From: Jaltomata sinuosa
Taxonomy: Eukaryota > Streptophyta > Magnoliopsida > Solanales > Solanaceae
Reading direction: 5' to 3'
Assembly: GCA_003996215.1 (NCBI GenBank)
Contig: QJPP01000680.1
Coordinates: 62,001 to 126,000 of the forward strand
DNA length: 64,000 nucleotides
Shown here: in pieces, positions 1 to 12,295 of the stretch
Numbering within the stretch: the first letter of the stretch is position 1
Layout: each line of letters opens with the position of its first letter
The notes under the pieces: generated by a model
What the model saw: the letters and a program-made list of their open reading frames with translations, nothing else
What the model was told of the DNA's origin: nothing
Databases searched by the model: none
Program-made: the position numbers and the translations under genes

Positions 1-129
1 CCACATAGAGGGAACTGAAAAGTAATTTGTTGGAGAGGTTTTTCCCACCATCAAAGATGTTGCAACTGAAATAGGAAATTTATAAGTTCAAGCAGTTAAG
101 AACAGAGTCACTCTATGAGATATGACTTA

Positions 130-1180
130 GGTTAAATAAGAAGCTAAAACAGGTGCCAAATCATAGGATTCTGAGGGAAACCTTGATGGAGATCTTCTAC
201 AGGGCACTCAAGGCAAACACCAAGGCGGTAGATGACACAGTCATTAGAGGTGTATTCATGAAAGATACTTATACAGTTGCATATAAGATGCTGGACAGGG
301 TCACAAAGACTAGTAGGGCTTGGTACACGAGAGAGTCTAAAGTTCTAGCCAGAACTTATGTTTTCATAAAGTACATAGATCAGTAGAAATTGCAGGAACT
401 TAGTTAGGAGGTGGCAAGATTAAAGACGAGCATTGATTTAGTTGTGAACATGTCATTAATAATGGAGCTGAGAAGGTGAACGCATTGGGCTCACAAGGTA
501 AAGCACCAAGGCATGATGAGTATGAATCTGATGAAGAGGACAACTGCCTAAATGATCAAGTGGTGGATTTCCATCCAACAACCAAGGTTCCAACCAAGAC
601 ACTTGGCGGGTTTAAGGAAATCAATGTCAGAACAAAGATAGAGTTAGATACAAAAACTATAACCGGTCTGGGTATAGAGACATGAGCATGGATAGAGATA
701 GAGATGGTGAGTAGAACAAGAGGGGTGGCTACAAAAAGATAGAAGTTGTCTTTACGTTCCTCCTATAAATCATGAAGGGTGTCCTGGCTAATTTAAAATA
801 GAAGACATGTTAGCTAGGGTGCTAAAGAAGGAAGAAGCAAACTATGACAACTTAAAAGAAATTCATGATGACCTCTCAGGCATAAATCAGAAAGTAGATT
901 CGCATGCCATTGCTATTAAACAAATTGAGCAGTAGTTGAGTCAAATGTCTATAGACTTGAACCAGTGCCAGAAGGGTACACTTCCTAAAGCAATACAATC
1001 CAGAATCCAAAAAATGAAGGGCATTGAATTGCGGTTACTACTCAAAGTGGAAAATAGACTATTGATCCTCCTTCTCTTATAGTTTTTGATGAACCTGCTG
1101 ACCCTGAGAAAGATGATACTAGTATTATGGTTGATTTAAAATATAAGGGTGGTGATGAGAACACAAATAAGAAGAAATTG
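130..1180 (+). pseudogene. gag remnant of element 0
   Basis: C-terminal part of an Athila-type Gag, the structural protein that packages retrotransposon RNA in the cytoplasm. Open pieces at 153-386 and 476-685 carry the segment TKTSRAWYTRES, which recurs as TKANQAWHTREI in the gag at 25321-26656 and as a TKTNRV-like segment in the gag at 4894-6400. Around 890-960 a coiled-coil-like stretch (QKVDSHAIAIKQIEQ followed by a stop) matches the position of the heptad region at the end of the other two gags. No zinc knuckle is visible. Several stops and frameshifts interrupt it. The N-terminal gag domain lies before the window. Confidence 0.7.
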
Positions 1181-1199
1181 GCAGTTTCTAAAGAGAAGA

Positions 1200-2034
1200 T
1201 AGAGGAGGTTCCTCAGGTCGTAAAGCCTATGCATGACCTCCTCCACCTTTCCCACAAAGATTAATTAAATAGGTCAAAGAAGGTAAATATTGTAAGTTCA
1301 TCTCCATGCTGAAACAACTTTCAGTGAATATTCCTTTGGTTGAAGCATTGAATCAGATGCCTGGGTATGCAAAGTTTAAGAAGGATTTAGTGATGAAGAA
1401 AAGAACTGTGAGTTTTGAGCATACTGATAATTTGCACCACTGTAGTGCAATAGCCTCTCATTCTCTTGTGTCAAAAAAGGAGGATGCTGGAGCTTTCACT
1501 ATTTCTTGCACAAGTGGAATATTCTATTTTTGAAAAGCTTTATGTGATCTGGGTGCTAGTATAAATCTTATGTCATTAGAAGTGTTCAGACAGTTGTTCT
1601 TGAGATCCCCCAAATCAACTATAATGCGGCTTCTTATGGCAGATCGCACAGTAAAAAGGCTAGTGGGGATTCTTTATGATGTACTTGTGAAAGTTGAGAC
1701 CCTTATCTTCCATAAAAACTTCATGATTCTTAACTGTGAGGTGGATTTTAAGGTTTCCATTATCTTGGGATGACCTCTCGTTGCCACTGGACGCGCTTTA
1801 GTCAACTTAGAAACTAGAAAGATGAAATTCAGACTTAAAGATGAGGTTATAACCTTTAATATCTGCCAGTCAATAAAGTGTCATGATGACATGCCTGTTG
1901 TTTCAGTTATTTATATAGTTGCAGAGGAGCAACTAATAGTGCATGTTGAGGAGCGACTTGGTGTTGAAGCCCTAGAAGTTATGACCGTGAATTTTAATGT
2001 GGAAGACATTGTTGAGTATGACGATATTGTATAA
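1200..2034 (+). pseudogene. Retropepsin-like protease remnant of element 0
   Basis: Aspartic protease that would process the Gag-Pol polyprotein. The active-site stretch reads DLGASINLMSLEVF at about 1550-1590; the catalytic Asp-Leu-Gly is the usual form in Athila/Tat elements. Downstream is the flap and C-terminal part, with a hydrophobic VLVKVETLIF segment and the IILG motif near 1765. An in-frame stop at 1531, just before the active site, and another after IILG split the region into open pieces 1306-1533, 1570-1773 and 1822-2034. The protease at 6560-7265 has the same order of motifs, which supports the call. Confidence 0.8.
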
Positions 2035-2379
2035 GCACTTTTGGTACAGGGTCTTATTCTTATGCTTCAAAAAATCTTGATCTAAACCTGAAGAATTGAG
2101 CAACCTCACTAGCTAGGCTTTCAATGGGGATCCTCTAGTTTTTTTAGCTCAAAGCACTTCCCTCCCACCTCCAATATGTGTTCTTAGGAGCTAATGACAC
2201 CTTGCCAGTTATTATTGCTGCAGACCTAGATGAAAGGTAGGTTGAGGTTCTAGTTTCTGTTTTGAGAAAGTTCAAGAGAGCCATTAGTTGTTCCATTACT
2301 GACATAATTGGGATTCCACTAGTCATATGCACGCACAAAATCTAGCTTGAGTTGAATTATTCTGAGTATTGAGCATCAG

Positions 2380-3293
2380 CGTAGGTTTAATTAGCCTATG
2401 CAAGAAGTGGTAAAGAAAGAGATCATCAAGTGGTTAGATGCTGGTGTGGTTTATCCTATTGCAGATAGCAATTGGGTAAGCCCAGTTCAGTGTGTGTCTA
2501 AAAAGGGTGGAATCACTGTGGTTCCAAATGCTAAGAATGAGTTGACTCCTACGACGCCAGTCACAGGCTGGCGCGTATGCATGGACTACAGGAAGTTGAA
2601 TACTTGGAGCGAGAAACACTATTTTCCAATGCCATTCATGGATCAAATGATAGACTGTCTTGCTGGTAAAAGAGGATATAGTTTTCTTGATGGTTATTTA
2701 GGATAGAATGAAATTTTGTTTGCTTCTGAAGACCAAGAGAAGACCACTTTCATCTGCCTATATGGGATGTTTGCATTCAGAAAGATGCCATTTAGGTTAT
2801 GTACTGCACCAGTGACCTTTCAGCAATGTATGATGTCGATTTTCTCAGTTATGGTGGAGGACACTATTGAGTGTTCATGGATGACTTTACTATAGTAGGT
2901 GACTTCTTTTAATGATTGTTTAGACCATTTGAGATGTGTGTTTAAGAGATGCAAAGAATGTAACTTAGTGCTGAATTGGGAGAATTGTCACTTCATGGTT
3001 AAAGAGGGTATAATTCTTGTCCATCGGATCTCCAAGAAAGGTATTGAGGTTGACATAGCAAAGATAGAGGTGATTGAAAAATTGCCTCTTTCACTTTTTG
3101 TGAATGGTATCCGATGCTTTTTGGACCATGCTGGTTTCTATCGCAGGTTCATAAAGGGCTTCTCTAAAATTGCACATCCCTTTTGCAAGTTTTTGGAAAA
3201 GGAGGTGAAGTTTGTTTTGGATGATGCATGCCTAGAGGAATTCGAATTCCTCAAGTAAAAGTTGATCTCTGCGCCCATAAGTGTTACGCCTCA
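2380..3293 (+). pseudogene. Reverse transcriptase remnant of element 0
   Basis: Ty3-type RT, the enzyme that copies element RNA into cDNA. The fingers and palm begin at about 2398 with KKEIIKWLDAGVVYPI, continue with KKGGITVVPNAKNE and GWRVCMDYRKLNTW, and reach the catalytic FMDDF motif near 2876-2890. The thumb and connection follow at 2899-3258 (GFYRRFIKGFSKIAHPF). Stops at 2704 and 2896 and at the end of the FEFLK segment break it. The text continues into a short piece that normally leads to RNase H and is then cut at 3293 by the following LTR. Confidence 0.85.
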
Positions 3294-4765
3294 TGATAAG
3301 TTGTTAATTTACCAACTTATTGAGTCTTTATTCATGAATTATTACCACGTTTTGATGTGAATTAGAGGTACTTATCGTCTAGATTGTCGTAAATATAGGT
3401 ACTCTTAGTCAAATGAAGAAAGAAAAGGAATTGATCCCAAAAAAGCTTAAAATGGAGTTACGGTACAAAGATGATCAGAAGGGTAATGTTCTATCGAGAA
3501 GGAAGAGATAACATACGAGCCGTAAGAAGGCACCTGTATTTCACAGGTTCCAACATACATTGAACCTTAGACAATGCTTGAAATGTTATCTGAATGCGAT
3601 CCACACTTTACCAAAGGTGATCACGCATTCGCTTGCACCTGACTTTGCAAGTTGCTGGATCTTCAATGCCTTAGATTCTAGGCACTTGCGATCCACAAAC
3701 CTCAAGAGGAGATCGCAAGTGTCGTTTCTCTTCACGTCACACATGCCTTGAAGGGCAATTTTATCCAATTGTGTGTGACATATTTGAGAATGTTCTAAAA
3801 CCCTTTTTGGGATCTGTACTAAGAATTATTCATGAGTTTTTACTTTCCTAAGAAGATAATTGATAGAGTACACTTTCTCACTTCTTCTTTTCTAGTAGAA
3901 ACACTATTGTAGAGAATTTTGATCTTGGTATTTGAATCTCACATAATGAATGGAATTTTAGGAAACTCATTTGGTAACTTCTCTTATTCCTTTGATATGA
4001 GTAGCTAATTTCTATTCTAAGGGTGTGTGCCCAATGGGTGTTTGAAATTGGGAATGGGTGTTGATTATTCAAGCTTTTAATCGATTATTAAGCATGAGTC
4101 TATTGAATTCTTCATGTTTTAATTAAAAAAATTGATGGTTGCAAACATTCATTTAGTTTAGTAATTTTTTACTTGTTTGAAGAAGGAGTTCATAAATTGG
4201 GTAAGAATTCAATAGTGAGAATTTGAGATTTCTACCACAAAGAAAGGCTAGAAATAATTTGATTATAGGAAATACTCATTTAAGAGTCAAATCTAGAGAT
4301 AATTTGACTCACCCAAGTGTTAATTGGTTGGTTTGATGTTAAACTATGGGGCTTGAACAAAGACCATAGTAAATATTCTTAGTAGGTTGAAAAACTACTA
4401 AGTGTAGCTTAAACCAAGCTACCAATGATCTTAATTGAAAGTTTGTTTGATTAATCAGCCCCTATCCCATATTAAGACCCTATCAGAAGCACAACCTTGG
4501 TCTTTATTCTCTTGATTTCATCAATTGTGTTTAAATTCTCTCTTGTTACATTGTGAATTGCAAATTTCCCCAAACCTTTTTCCCCCAAATTTTACTTTAC
4601 TTGCTCGAACAATTGCTTATGCTAGTGAATTGAATTCTTACATTTAGTGTCAAGCCATTGTCCCATTTTCTGCATATTTGATCCCGATATCCCGTTAGAT
4701 TACTTACTTATTTTGCTTGGCAATTGTTATCAACTTCTTTTGGAGAGTGCTTTTGAATGTCATCA
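3294..4765 (+). repeat. LTR1, Athila-type (about 1.47 kb)
   Basis: Long terminal repeat starting TGATAAGTTG and ending CATCA, directly followed by a tRNA-Asp-like primer binding site, so it acts as the 5' LTR of the element to its right. The same start recurs at 23700 and 31857, and the same kind of end (ATTCATCA, GTTATCA) at 25198 and 33198. The central part carries variable text with gcgatc and gatcgc words around 3590-3720. LTR1 and LTR2 are clearly related but look strongly diverged, so they may belong to different subfamilies rather than to one insertion. Confidence 0.75.
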
Positions 4766-4769
4766 GAAC

Positions 4770-4788
4770 TGGTGCCATTGCTGGGAAT
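4770..4788 (+). other. Primer binding site, tRNA-Asp type
   Basis: TGGTGCCATTGCTGGGAAT lies four bases after the LTR1 end. It resembles the complement of the 3' end of plant tRNA-Asp used by Athila/Tat elements, with several transitions. It would prime minus-strand DNA synthesis and fixes the LTR boundary. Confidence 0.7.
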
Positions 4789-4893
4789 GGTTATTGATAT
4801 TCCATTTGATTGTGATTTAATTTACTTTTGTTGAGTGTTTGTTCTCTTTTACTTTTTTGTTGTTTTTGTTGGTTTGAATAGGTGGCTCATGAG

Positions 4894-6400
4894 CCAAGCA
4901 GGTGATTAAGAAAGTATAGATGGATTCATGGACGTGGATGAAGGACCCATTGTCCATGGTGCTGTGGGTGCCATCTAACTACCCATAACCGCTGGCAATA
5001 TTGTATTCCATGTAACAATTACAATGTTGCATTTGATACAAATGAAGGAACTATTTGGAGGGCTGGCCCATGAAGATGCTAATCGAAATATCTAAAATTT
5101 TGTTAAAATATGTCAGCCCCTTCAACATACTAAACATATCTCAAGAGTCGATCCGACTTTGTTTATTCCCATTCTCTCTTACAGGAGAAGCAACCGCGTG
5201 GCTTGAAGACCTCCTAGAGGGCTCCATTACAACTTGGAATGGATTATTTGAAGCCTTCTTGGTCAAAATTTTCTCACCTTCATGTATAATGCAGTTAAGA
5301 GATGAAATCACCAATTTTTGACAACTACCTGATGATCCATTTCATGAAGTATAGTTGAGATTCAAGATGAAGCTATTATTGTGTCAAAACCATAGTTTGC
5401 CAGAAGGGGTCCTTCTCCATATCTTCTATCGAGCACTAGACTCTATGAACAAATCAGTGGCCAATAATATCACAGGTGGAACTCTGATAGACCAAAACTA
5501 TGGTCTTGCTTCACCTCTCTAAGATCGAATGACAAAAACCAATAGAGTATAGCATACTAGAGAAGCTAATGTTTCATCAAGTGTTATTTCTTCTATAATG
5601 ACTAGTGAGATGAGGACAAAGAAGGAGGAAAGAGATGAAACCATAGCCAAAATGATGACTCAGATTGACTTGTTAGCCAAGCATATGATGGGAGCTGGGA
5701 CAAAAAGTTTAAATATTGTGGGTACTTAAGGTTCAAAAGGTCATCAGGAGGGTGTTTACTCTCCTATGGATGAGGAAGCGTGACTTCTATTAGCGGTATC
5801 TCAGCCTGGATATCAAGGTACCAATCAAGGTCCTTGGCATCCGAGAGATAAGAATCAAGGTTAGAACCAAGATGAGGGCACTTAATGGATGGATAGAGAG
5901 ACCGCAAAGTTGAATGGAGAGAATGTGAGAGAGACAGTGATTGCTACAATCACCAAAGTGCATTACCCTATGTACCTCCACCCAAAGATGATGTTTCTCC
6001 ATATCAACCAAGTGTAAGTAACCCCATACATTCCAAGTTTGAAGAAATTTTGTCTCATGTGCTGAAAAAGGTTCAATCTATGGACAACAGGGTGAAAGAT
6101 TTTAAAAGTGAGGTATCTTCACTTCATCAAAAGTGAGCTTGCACTCGACATCAATCAAGAATTTGGAGGCTCAAATGAACCATCTCTCATCTTAAATGAA
6201 CCCTCATTTTAAAGGGACCATTTCAAGTGATACTCTTGCAAATACAAAGAATGATGCTAACGTAATGTCAATTGTCACTCGAAGTGGGAGAATGCTTGAT
6301 GGTTTAAGAAAGCTGATCAAAGAAGTCATGATTGAAAAAGATGGTAGTCTAAATAAGGAGAAGGTTGACAAGATGGGAAAAGGTCATGATTGAGAAAAAT
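4894..6400 (+). pseudogene. gag remnant of element A
   Basis: Athila-type Gag, expected to form the retrotransposon particle. After the leader an ATG near 4889 opens a frame that is soon broken. The best open stretch, 5055-5321, holds the Retrotrans_gag domain with the recognisable SLTGEATAWLEDL segment. Downstream are a broken HIFYRALDSMNKSV-like segment, a charged linker, and at 6196-6393 the VTRSGRMLDGL segment that typically precedes the protease. More than ten stops or frame changes are visible. It is collinear with the gag at 25321-26656, which is better preserved. Confidence 0.75.
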
Positions 6401-6559
6401 AGTGATGCAAGTCTAGATATTGGGGTGAAGCTTAGTCCAACCAATGTGGTTAAAAATGATAATAGCCCGAGTGAGAAAAAGGATGGGATCGAGTCACCTA
6501 CTCAAGTTGCAATTGAGATAGACGTGGAATCCCCTAGTTAGACAAGGAAGTTGACTAAA

Positions 6560-7265
6560 GGTCCTCCCCCATATCCTCATAGTTAATCAAGAAAAAGAAA
6601 GCTAATCAATTCAAGAAGTTTGTCGACATGTTCAACAAACTATCTATCAACATTCCTTTGGTTGACGCTCTCATGCAAATGATTGTTATGCCAAATTCAT
6701 GAAGAAATTGTTAAAGAAGAAAAATGTGATTGATGTGGGGATGGTTGAAGTGTCCTACAGTTGTAGTGCTGTCATGAAAAGAAACATAGCCCCTAAATGG
6801 GCGTATCCAGGAGCTTTCACCATCCCTTGGACCATTGGGGTGTTCTTGTTCAGAAAAGCTTTGTATGACCTCAGGTCTAGAATCAATTTGATGCCCCTTG
6901 TGATTTTCAGAAAGTTAGTCTTAGGTCCTCTTAAGCCCATACCAATGAGGTTGCTAATGGTTGACCATTTGATTAAGTGCTCGATGGGGATATTGATTGA
7001 TGTGGTTGTTAAAGTGGACAAGTTAATATTATCGGCTGACTTCGTGGTATTGGATTATGATGTTGATCTCAAAGAGCCTATTATCCTAGGGTACCTATTC
7101 TATGATATGGGAAAATCCTTAGTCGATGTTGAGTTAGGAGAACTCAAATTCCGCATGCAGAGCAAGAAGGTCACATTCAACGTGTGTCAATTAATGAAAC
7201 CTCCAGATAAGTATAGGGTGGTGTCCGTAATTGCTACCACGGATGAGATGGTTGAAAGGCCTTAG
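6560..7265 (+). pseudogene. Protease remnant of element A
   Basis: Retropepsin-type protease. A 188-residue open frame (6699-7265) contains a degenerate active site: LRSRINLMPLVIF near 6870-6910 in place of DLGASINLMP, so the catalytic Asp-Leu-Gly appears lost. The segments MRLLMVDHLIKCSMG and DVDLKEPIILGYLF follow, as in the protease of element 0. The homology ends near 7260. Sequence that should lead into RT is replaced within about 300 bases by the conserved hairpin block, so all of RT, RNase H and integrase have been removed. Confidence 0.75.
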
Positions 7266-7553
7266 GGAGATGAACTTGATAACCAGCCACCGAAAGGTCA
7301 GCTTGTATATATATAAAGATGGTGAGAAGAAGAATCTCGAGAGAATGATCAAGCCTAAGCCTCCATATGTGGAAGACCTGCAAATGGATCCCAATGACAC
7401 ATTCCATTTGTCCATATTGATGATATTGTCAACTTGGCATAGAAAGAAGGTGATAACGGTTTTGAAGAAGTACTTCTGATGTTTTGGTTGGGATTATACC
7501 AATCACATTGTCATGAACCCGAGCAATGATTGATTCGTGAGGTACTATCCTCG

Positions 7554-7596
7554 TGCTGCGATGTAAAATCAAGCGCTTCTTGGGAGGCAACCCAAG
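7554..7596 (+). repeat. Conserved Athila hairpin block, copy 1
   Basis: A block beginning GCTGCGATGTAAAATC and ending in an 18-nt hairpin CTTGGGAGGCAACCCAAG (7579-7596, 6-bp stem, AGGCAA loop). Nearly the same block occurs at 26672-26712 and, weaker, at 22373-22412. It lies after gag/protease and before the env-like part. I remember similar text in other plant Athila elements but could not check this. Confidence 0.7.
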
Positions 7597-7599
7597 TGT

Positions 7600-8283
7600 T
7601 TTTAATTTATTTCCCTTACCTTTTGTTGTTTTTTGTTGTTTTAGGAATACATGGAGATTGAAAAATGGCTTAGTGGAAGGAAAAGTTTCAGAGGGCATGT
7701 ACGAAGTGACATATGTTTTGTATATGGTAGTTTGTGGATGCAGGTGGCCTCTCCCCTATTAGCAGTGCACTGAAGAGAAAAAGAAAAATCAGAAGGAACA
7801 TGTGATCAGAGGGGCAAATTGCCCCTTTAGGTTTGCATCTTGCACATGTCGTTGTATGTCAATCTAGAAATGTGACGATAATTCCTCTCAAAAATCATCA
7901 CTTGAAAAGTAATATGTGAAATGCATATGATCATGTGCGAATTACATGTCGTGGTGCAAGTGCAGGTATGTATGAATTTTTGTTGACCTACCCGTTGACC
8001 GACCCAACCCAAAAATTTGACCCGCATCTCTTCTTCTTCTTTTCTCCTTTAAACCATCACCCCACTCTCTTTTCTCCCATAACTTTCCATAAACTTCCAT
8101 TACGCTCTCCTAAAACTCCCTAAATTATCAAAACTTTCTCCCTAATCTCTTTCTCCCTCATAAATACTCCACCACCAAAGTCCACCACTGCCACCACACT
8201 ATTTTTCCAGCAAAAATTTTGGTTCCCTATTGTTAAGCACCAAAAGCTTTAAATTTTCACTCAAACTCTCTTTTTCATTAGTG
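7600..8283 (+). promoter_or_regulatory. Putative internal promoter and leader for the env-like ORF (element A)
   Basis: Stretch with no coding frame. It contains gtgcg-type words (about 7840-7990), then a switch at about 7990 to a pyrimidine-rich, C/T-dominated segment with a CATAAATA sequence near 8160, ending in GGTAAGT at 8283-8289. Element B has the same layout at 26713-27401 with a clearer TATAAA. The look is that of a plant promoter with a CT-rich 5' leader and splice donor. Promoter activity is inferred only from this layout. Confidence 0.45.
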
Positions 8284-9395
8284 GTAAGTTCCCTAATGTT
8301 AAATTGTTGTTTTTAAGTAGATTGAGAATGTTATTTGTGAAGCATGCTAGTTTATTCTATCATTTTGAGTTTTGGGTAAGATCTGAATTTGGAACCCCAA
8401 TTTCGGGGCATTTTGTTGTTCTTAATTGTGAAAAACTTGGTAGAATCATGTTTATAGAATGATGCATGCAATATGTGATAATTTCTACCCTTTAATTTTG
8501 AGTTTTTAGGTGAATTCTGAGTAACCCACTTGTGATGATGTAAATCATCATTGTTGCAAGTTTTTGTGAATATGATCGTATTGGGCTGAAATGATGAGTA
8601 TCACTGCACCTTTATGTGTTTCAATTGATTATAAATTTTTCGGTGAGCGCTTTAGTTGAGGGGAGTGAATTCTTATTGCATTTGAATGATGTTTGAATTC
8701 TTATCACAAAGGTGCTTGAATGCTTATTACGATGCTTGATGTTCCCGTTGATAGATGGGGTATCGTCTTTCGTAAGGAAAATCGTTAATCATATGCCTCC
8801 TAAGGTGCGGGTCTTGTTTGAGTATGAAGTTTTTTGTGGAAGTCTGAGTACCGGGATAACCTAATTATTTGTCAACTAGTGCCTGCTATGCCTTTACCCT
8901 AATAAATTATGTGTTCATAGATGGGTTTGCACTTGAATTCCACAGGTATTGCCTTGCGAATCACATATGCAACGCGCATGAAAATGAAAAGTTGAAAAAC
9001 TCTTCCTGTTCCATGCGAAACATAGGTCTTCACCTGCAAAACATATGTGGTGTCGCATGTGGCATTTAAATTGCCAGTCTAATGCTTGAAAGGATGAAGG
9101 CACATGCGACATGCAAATTGGCAGGGGCGAATCGCACCTCCCATCACCTTTAACCCTTTACATTGTCAGGTCTACTGGCTGTAGGTGCAAAATCACTTGC
9201 AAAGCGCAAGATATCACTTATGATTCGCATGTGACTCACACATGCTATCAGTTTACCTGGTGCCTTTTTCTTCTATTATGCATTTGATTTCCTTTTTATT
9301 TCACTTACTTCTTATATCATTTTCTTCTTTCATTATTCCATAAATACAAAAAAAAATTGTTGTTTTCTTTGAGTACTCACAATATCCTTTTGAAG
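8284..9395 (+). other. Putative leader intron before env-like ORF (element A)
   Basis: GT at 8284 lies within the canonical donor GGTAAGT, and AG at 9394-9395 lies just upstream of the env-like ATG at 9399. The positions match those in element B (27402-28437), where the acceptor is TGTGTGCAG. The 1.1 kb between holds no coding frame and includes a cluster of gtgcga/tcgcac words at about 8930-9240. Splicing is a prediction from conserved ends. Confidence 0.5.
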
Positions 9396-9398
9396 ATA

Positions 9399-9951
9399 AT
9401 GTCTTCTAGTAAGGTTAACTCAAGCCTCAGTTTGAGAAGGCCACCAACTACTCCTACCTCCACAAACAGGTCCAAAGGCAAGAAGAAAACTCCCATTCAT
9501 GCCCCAACACCTCCTCATGTGCAAGTTACTAAGGAGGAGAGGATCCGCTTTAGGGTAGAGGGCATGAAATCACACAACAATAAACACAAAGCTAAAAGTT
9601 CCTTTACCCCACAGTGCAGCTTCAACCTTGCAGGATTCGGGGATGATCTGCCCAACTTCCACCACCAATTCACCACGCACTAGTGGTTCCCTTTTGTAGA
9701 TGTTCCTAGAGGCTATCACCCCAAGGTAGTCCATGAGTTTTATGCCTCTTACCAAGCCAAGCAAGACTCAATGAACTATATGGGCAATGTTGATGATTTC
9801 CCTTACTTGGAGTCAGTGATTGTCCGAGGTAAATAACTTCACATCACTCTAGCTGATATCAACTCCATCTACGAGGATGCCCCGATAGATCCAGCGCCAT
9901 AGTATTGTGATAAGGTCCTTTGAAAGGAGAAACCACAAGACCGGGCTGCCT
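9399..9951 (+). pseudogene. env-like ORF of element A, N-terminal part
   Basis: Athila elements carry an extra ORF after pol, called env-like; its function is unknown. Here it starts MSSSKVNSSL at 9399 and continues with a basic, proline-rich N-terminus and FRVEGMKSHNNKHK. Matching positions in element B (from 28441) read MSSSRRNPG and FGVEGMKAYYTRD. Stops occur at 9681, at about 9834 and near 9903. The middle part (HEFYASYQAKQDS, VIVRGK) resembles the domain annotated in plants as putative plant transposon protein. A chromovirus inserted at 9951/9952 splits the ORF; it resumes at 18755. No transmembrane segment is visible in this part. Confidence 0.7.
9947..9951 (+). other. Target site duplication, left copy (D1)
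   Basis: TGCCT immediately before the D1 5' LTR is identical to 18750-18754 immediately after the 3' LTR. This proves that the two LTRs belong to one insertion. Confidence 0.95.
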
Positions 9952-12091
9952 TGTACACCCTGGAAATCAAACTAGCTATCTAAGTTAAAATCTCAGAAAA
10001 ATGTCATGTTTCAGGGATGACGGGTCCAAACCATGGACCATGGTTTGAACCACGGACCGTAGTTTGAACCATGGGTCATGGAATGGAACCGTGAATCCAT
10101 TTGAATTGATTCAGTCTCTGGTCTGGAACCAGGAGTTTGTTCTACGGACTGTGGTTCAAACTGCGAGTCTGTCCTGTCCACTCATGGAACACAGATCAGA
10201 GGAGTGGTAGGTCTTTCAATTTTCACGACTCAATCCTATGGCCCGTCATTTGAGTGATGGACCATCGTTTTGACTTGTGGTTCTATCCAGAGACCAGCTA
10301 AGTCCACAACAACGATGAGTCCAATTGATGACCCATCATCAGTTCTACGGGTCCATCCTATTGACCCATAGAAATGCTTCTACAGCCTGTTGGTTATGCC
10401 ACAAACCATGGATGGAAACCACGAACCGTGGTTGGTTCTACGATCCATGAAATCCATTTGTGGTCACTCAAAGTCAACTTTTTAACAGCTTTTTAAATTA
10501 TTTCCCAGGGGTATTTAAGTCATTACCCACTGTTTTAACTCCTAAGTGAGGTTGTTTTGACTATTTCAAGAAGGGTTTTCACCCTTACTACCCTAAGTCT
10601 CTTCTAAATCCTTCATTCACCTCCCAAAAAGAAAAAGAATTCTCTCAAGCTCAAGGTCTCAAGCTTCAAGTTCAAGTGTCCTAAATCTTTTCAATTCAAG
10701 TGGGTTAGCTCCAATAAAGGTGTGTGGGTAATCAAAAATGGGTTCCTTTCACCTTTGTTCCCAAAACCCCCAATTCTTATTTTGAATTATGAACTTGTGA
10801 AATTAGGGTTTTGATCTACATTGGGGAAAACTTATGAAATCAGTTTCTATGCATCAATTCATGATTTCTTATGGTTCATCAATGATTTTATTAAGATTCC
10901 TTAATTGGTTTCGAAAGCCCATGTATTAAAGTTGAATTCTAGCATGAATCCATTGAATTGCATGATTTCAAGTGAAAATTTACATGTTTAGTTAACATGT
11001 CCTTATGTATTTATGAAATTGCATGTCTAATTCTTCAAGTATGAATTAAGAAAGAAAAGTATGTTTAAATTATGGCTATGCTATGCTTCATGAATTTATG
11101 ATATGAGAATTGCATGATGCCCGATGTGTTTTCATGCTTTCCTAACAAGAGTTGGCATGATATTGTGCCACTATGAAATTATGAGCCATATGTATATGTT
11201 TTGGGAGTAGTATTTAGCACCGAGCAATGAGGGTTCAATTACCCAAGTCCAGAAACTATGTTGCCAGCGTAGATTATGAAATGAATTGCCTTATGACCTT
11301 ATGAGAGTGGATCCACATCTTTATAATGGTGTTCTATGTCTTAGCGGGCATTAGGGCAGCTTTGCCAACTAGGGTTATATATTTAGGAATGGTGACTCGT
11401 TCCTTGGCAGTGGTCAAGTCATCTTTGCTAACTAGGGTTATAAAGTTAGATTCCATATAGCTCACATGGTCTATTGTCGGTTATAAGAAACTCCCGTATA
11501 AGTTTTCTAAGCTTTACAATATCTTATGTTGAGGTTTGACTACGAACTCATGCTTATTATTAAAACTATGATATTTACTTATGACTCTTTTGATTATGCA
11601 TGAAATCAGTTTTCAATTATGTTTTAAGCATGTTTTCATATTGTTTACTCATATACCACATACTCGGTACATTCTCTAGTACTGACGCATATCTTGCGCT
11701 ACATCCTTTAATGATGCAGATTCAGAAGTCCCTTCCCAGGCACATGGATAGATCTTCCAAGCCCCTCTATCTGTCAGTTGTTGGTGAGTCCTCTTAGATC
11801 GAGGACAAGTCATGTTATTAGCTTGTGTTAGCTTTCATTTCCGTACTTCGAGTTATATAGGGTCTTTTCCTAGCAACTCTTTATGTCATGAGTAAAGGCT
11901 TTTCAGACATATATAATATTTGAGTCTTTCGAATCTTGTATGCCTATTTCAGTTGATTATCCATTTATGTTATTCTGACTTCATCTATTAATCTTTCGCT
12001 TATCTTTGTTATGCTTGAGAATGCTATGACCAAGGGTTAGCTTGGGGAACTTGTGATCCCAAGTCCTGTGTTATGTCTAGGGGGCATGACA
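9952..12091 (+). repeat. D1 5' LTR (2140 bp)
   Basis: Starts TGTACACCCTGG and ends GGCATGACA, next to the primer binding site. It is collinear over its whole length with 16607-18749. From 10021 to about 10460 it holds a dense cluster of short palindromic words of the type ACCACGGACCGTGG. The 3' half carries the sequence TTTTGGGAGTAGTATTTAGCACC, shared with the partial LTR at 56340-57449. Confidence 0.92.
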
Positions 12092-12111
12092 AACTTAGTA
12101 TCAGAGCCAGG
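12092..12111 (+). other. D1 primer binding site, tRNA-iMet type
   Basis: CTTAGTATCAGAGCCAGG directly follows the 5' LTR. It matches the usual TGGTATCAGAGC complement of initiator Met tRNA except for one G-to-A change. Confidence 0.88.
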
Positions 12112-12295
12112 TTCAAGAGTCCTAGAATGTCTGAAAGCCGCATCGAGTAGAGTCTTTTTCATGTGTAAAGTGCGCCACACATATGAGAGGAAAGATATTA
12201 GATGTCTTAGAAAACTTCATTTCTTTCATGATCATGTCGTGCGATAGAGTTCAACTCTAATGTTCCTTTAATCCTCATCTTGTACATTTCACATT

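Larger units (their letters stand above)
1..3293 (+). mobile_element. Athila-like Ty3/gypsy fragment (element 0)
   Basis: Internal part of a Ty3/gypsy retrotransposon in the order gag, aspartic protease, reverse transcriptase. The 5' side lies outside the window. The 3' side stops abruptly at 3293, where an LTR of another Athila-type element begins, so the rest of RT, RNase H and integrase are missing. The Athila assignment rests on the protease motif DLGASINLM and on RT wording such as GWRVCMDYRKLN, which I recognise from the Athila lineage. Many in-frame stops and frame changes show that it is dead. It is probably the oldest layer at this end of the window. Confidence 0.8.

Noticed and set aside
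10021..10460. Repeated short palindromes resembling a CRISPR array
   Set aside because: Units vary, spacing is irregular and the genome is plant; these are LTR word clusters.
12092..12111. Possible tRNA gene parts at primer binding sites
   Set aside because: Only the 3' end complement of a tRNA is present; no cloverleaf or A/B boxes.
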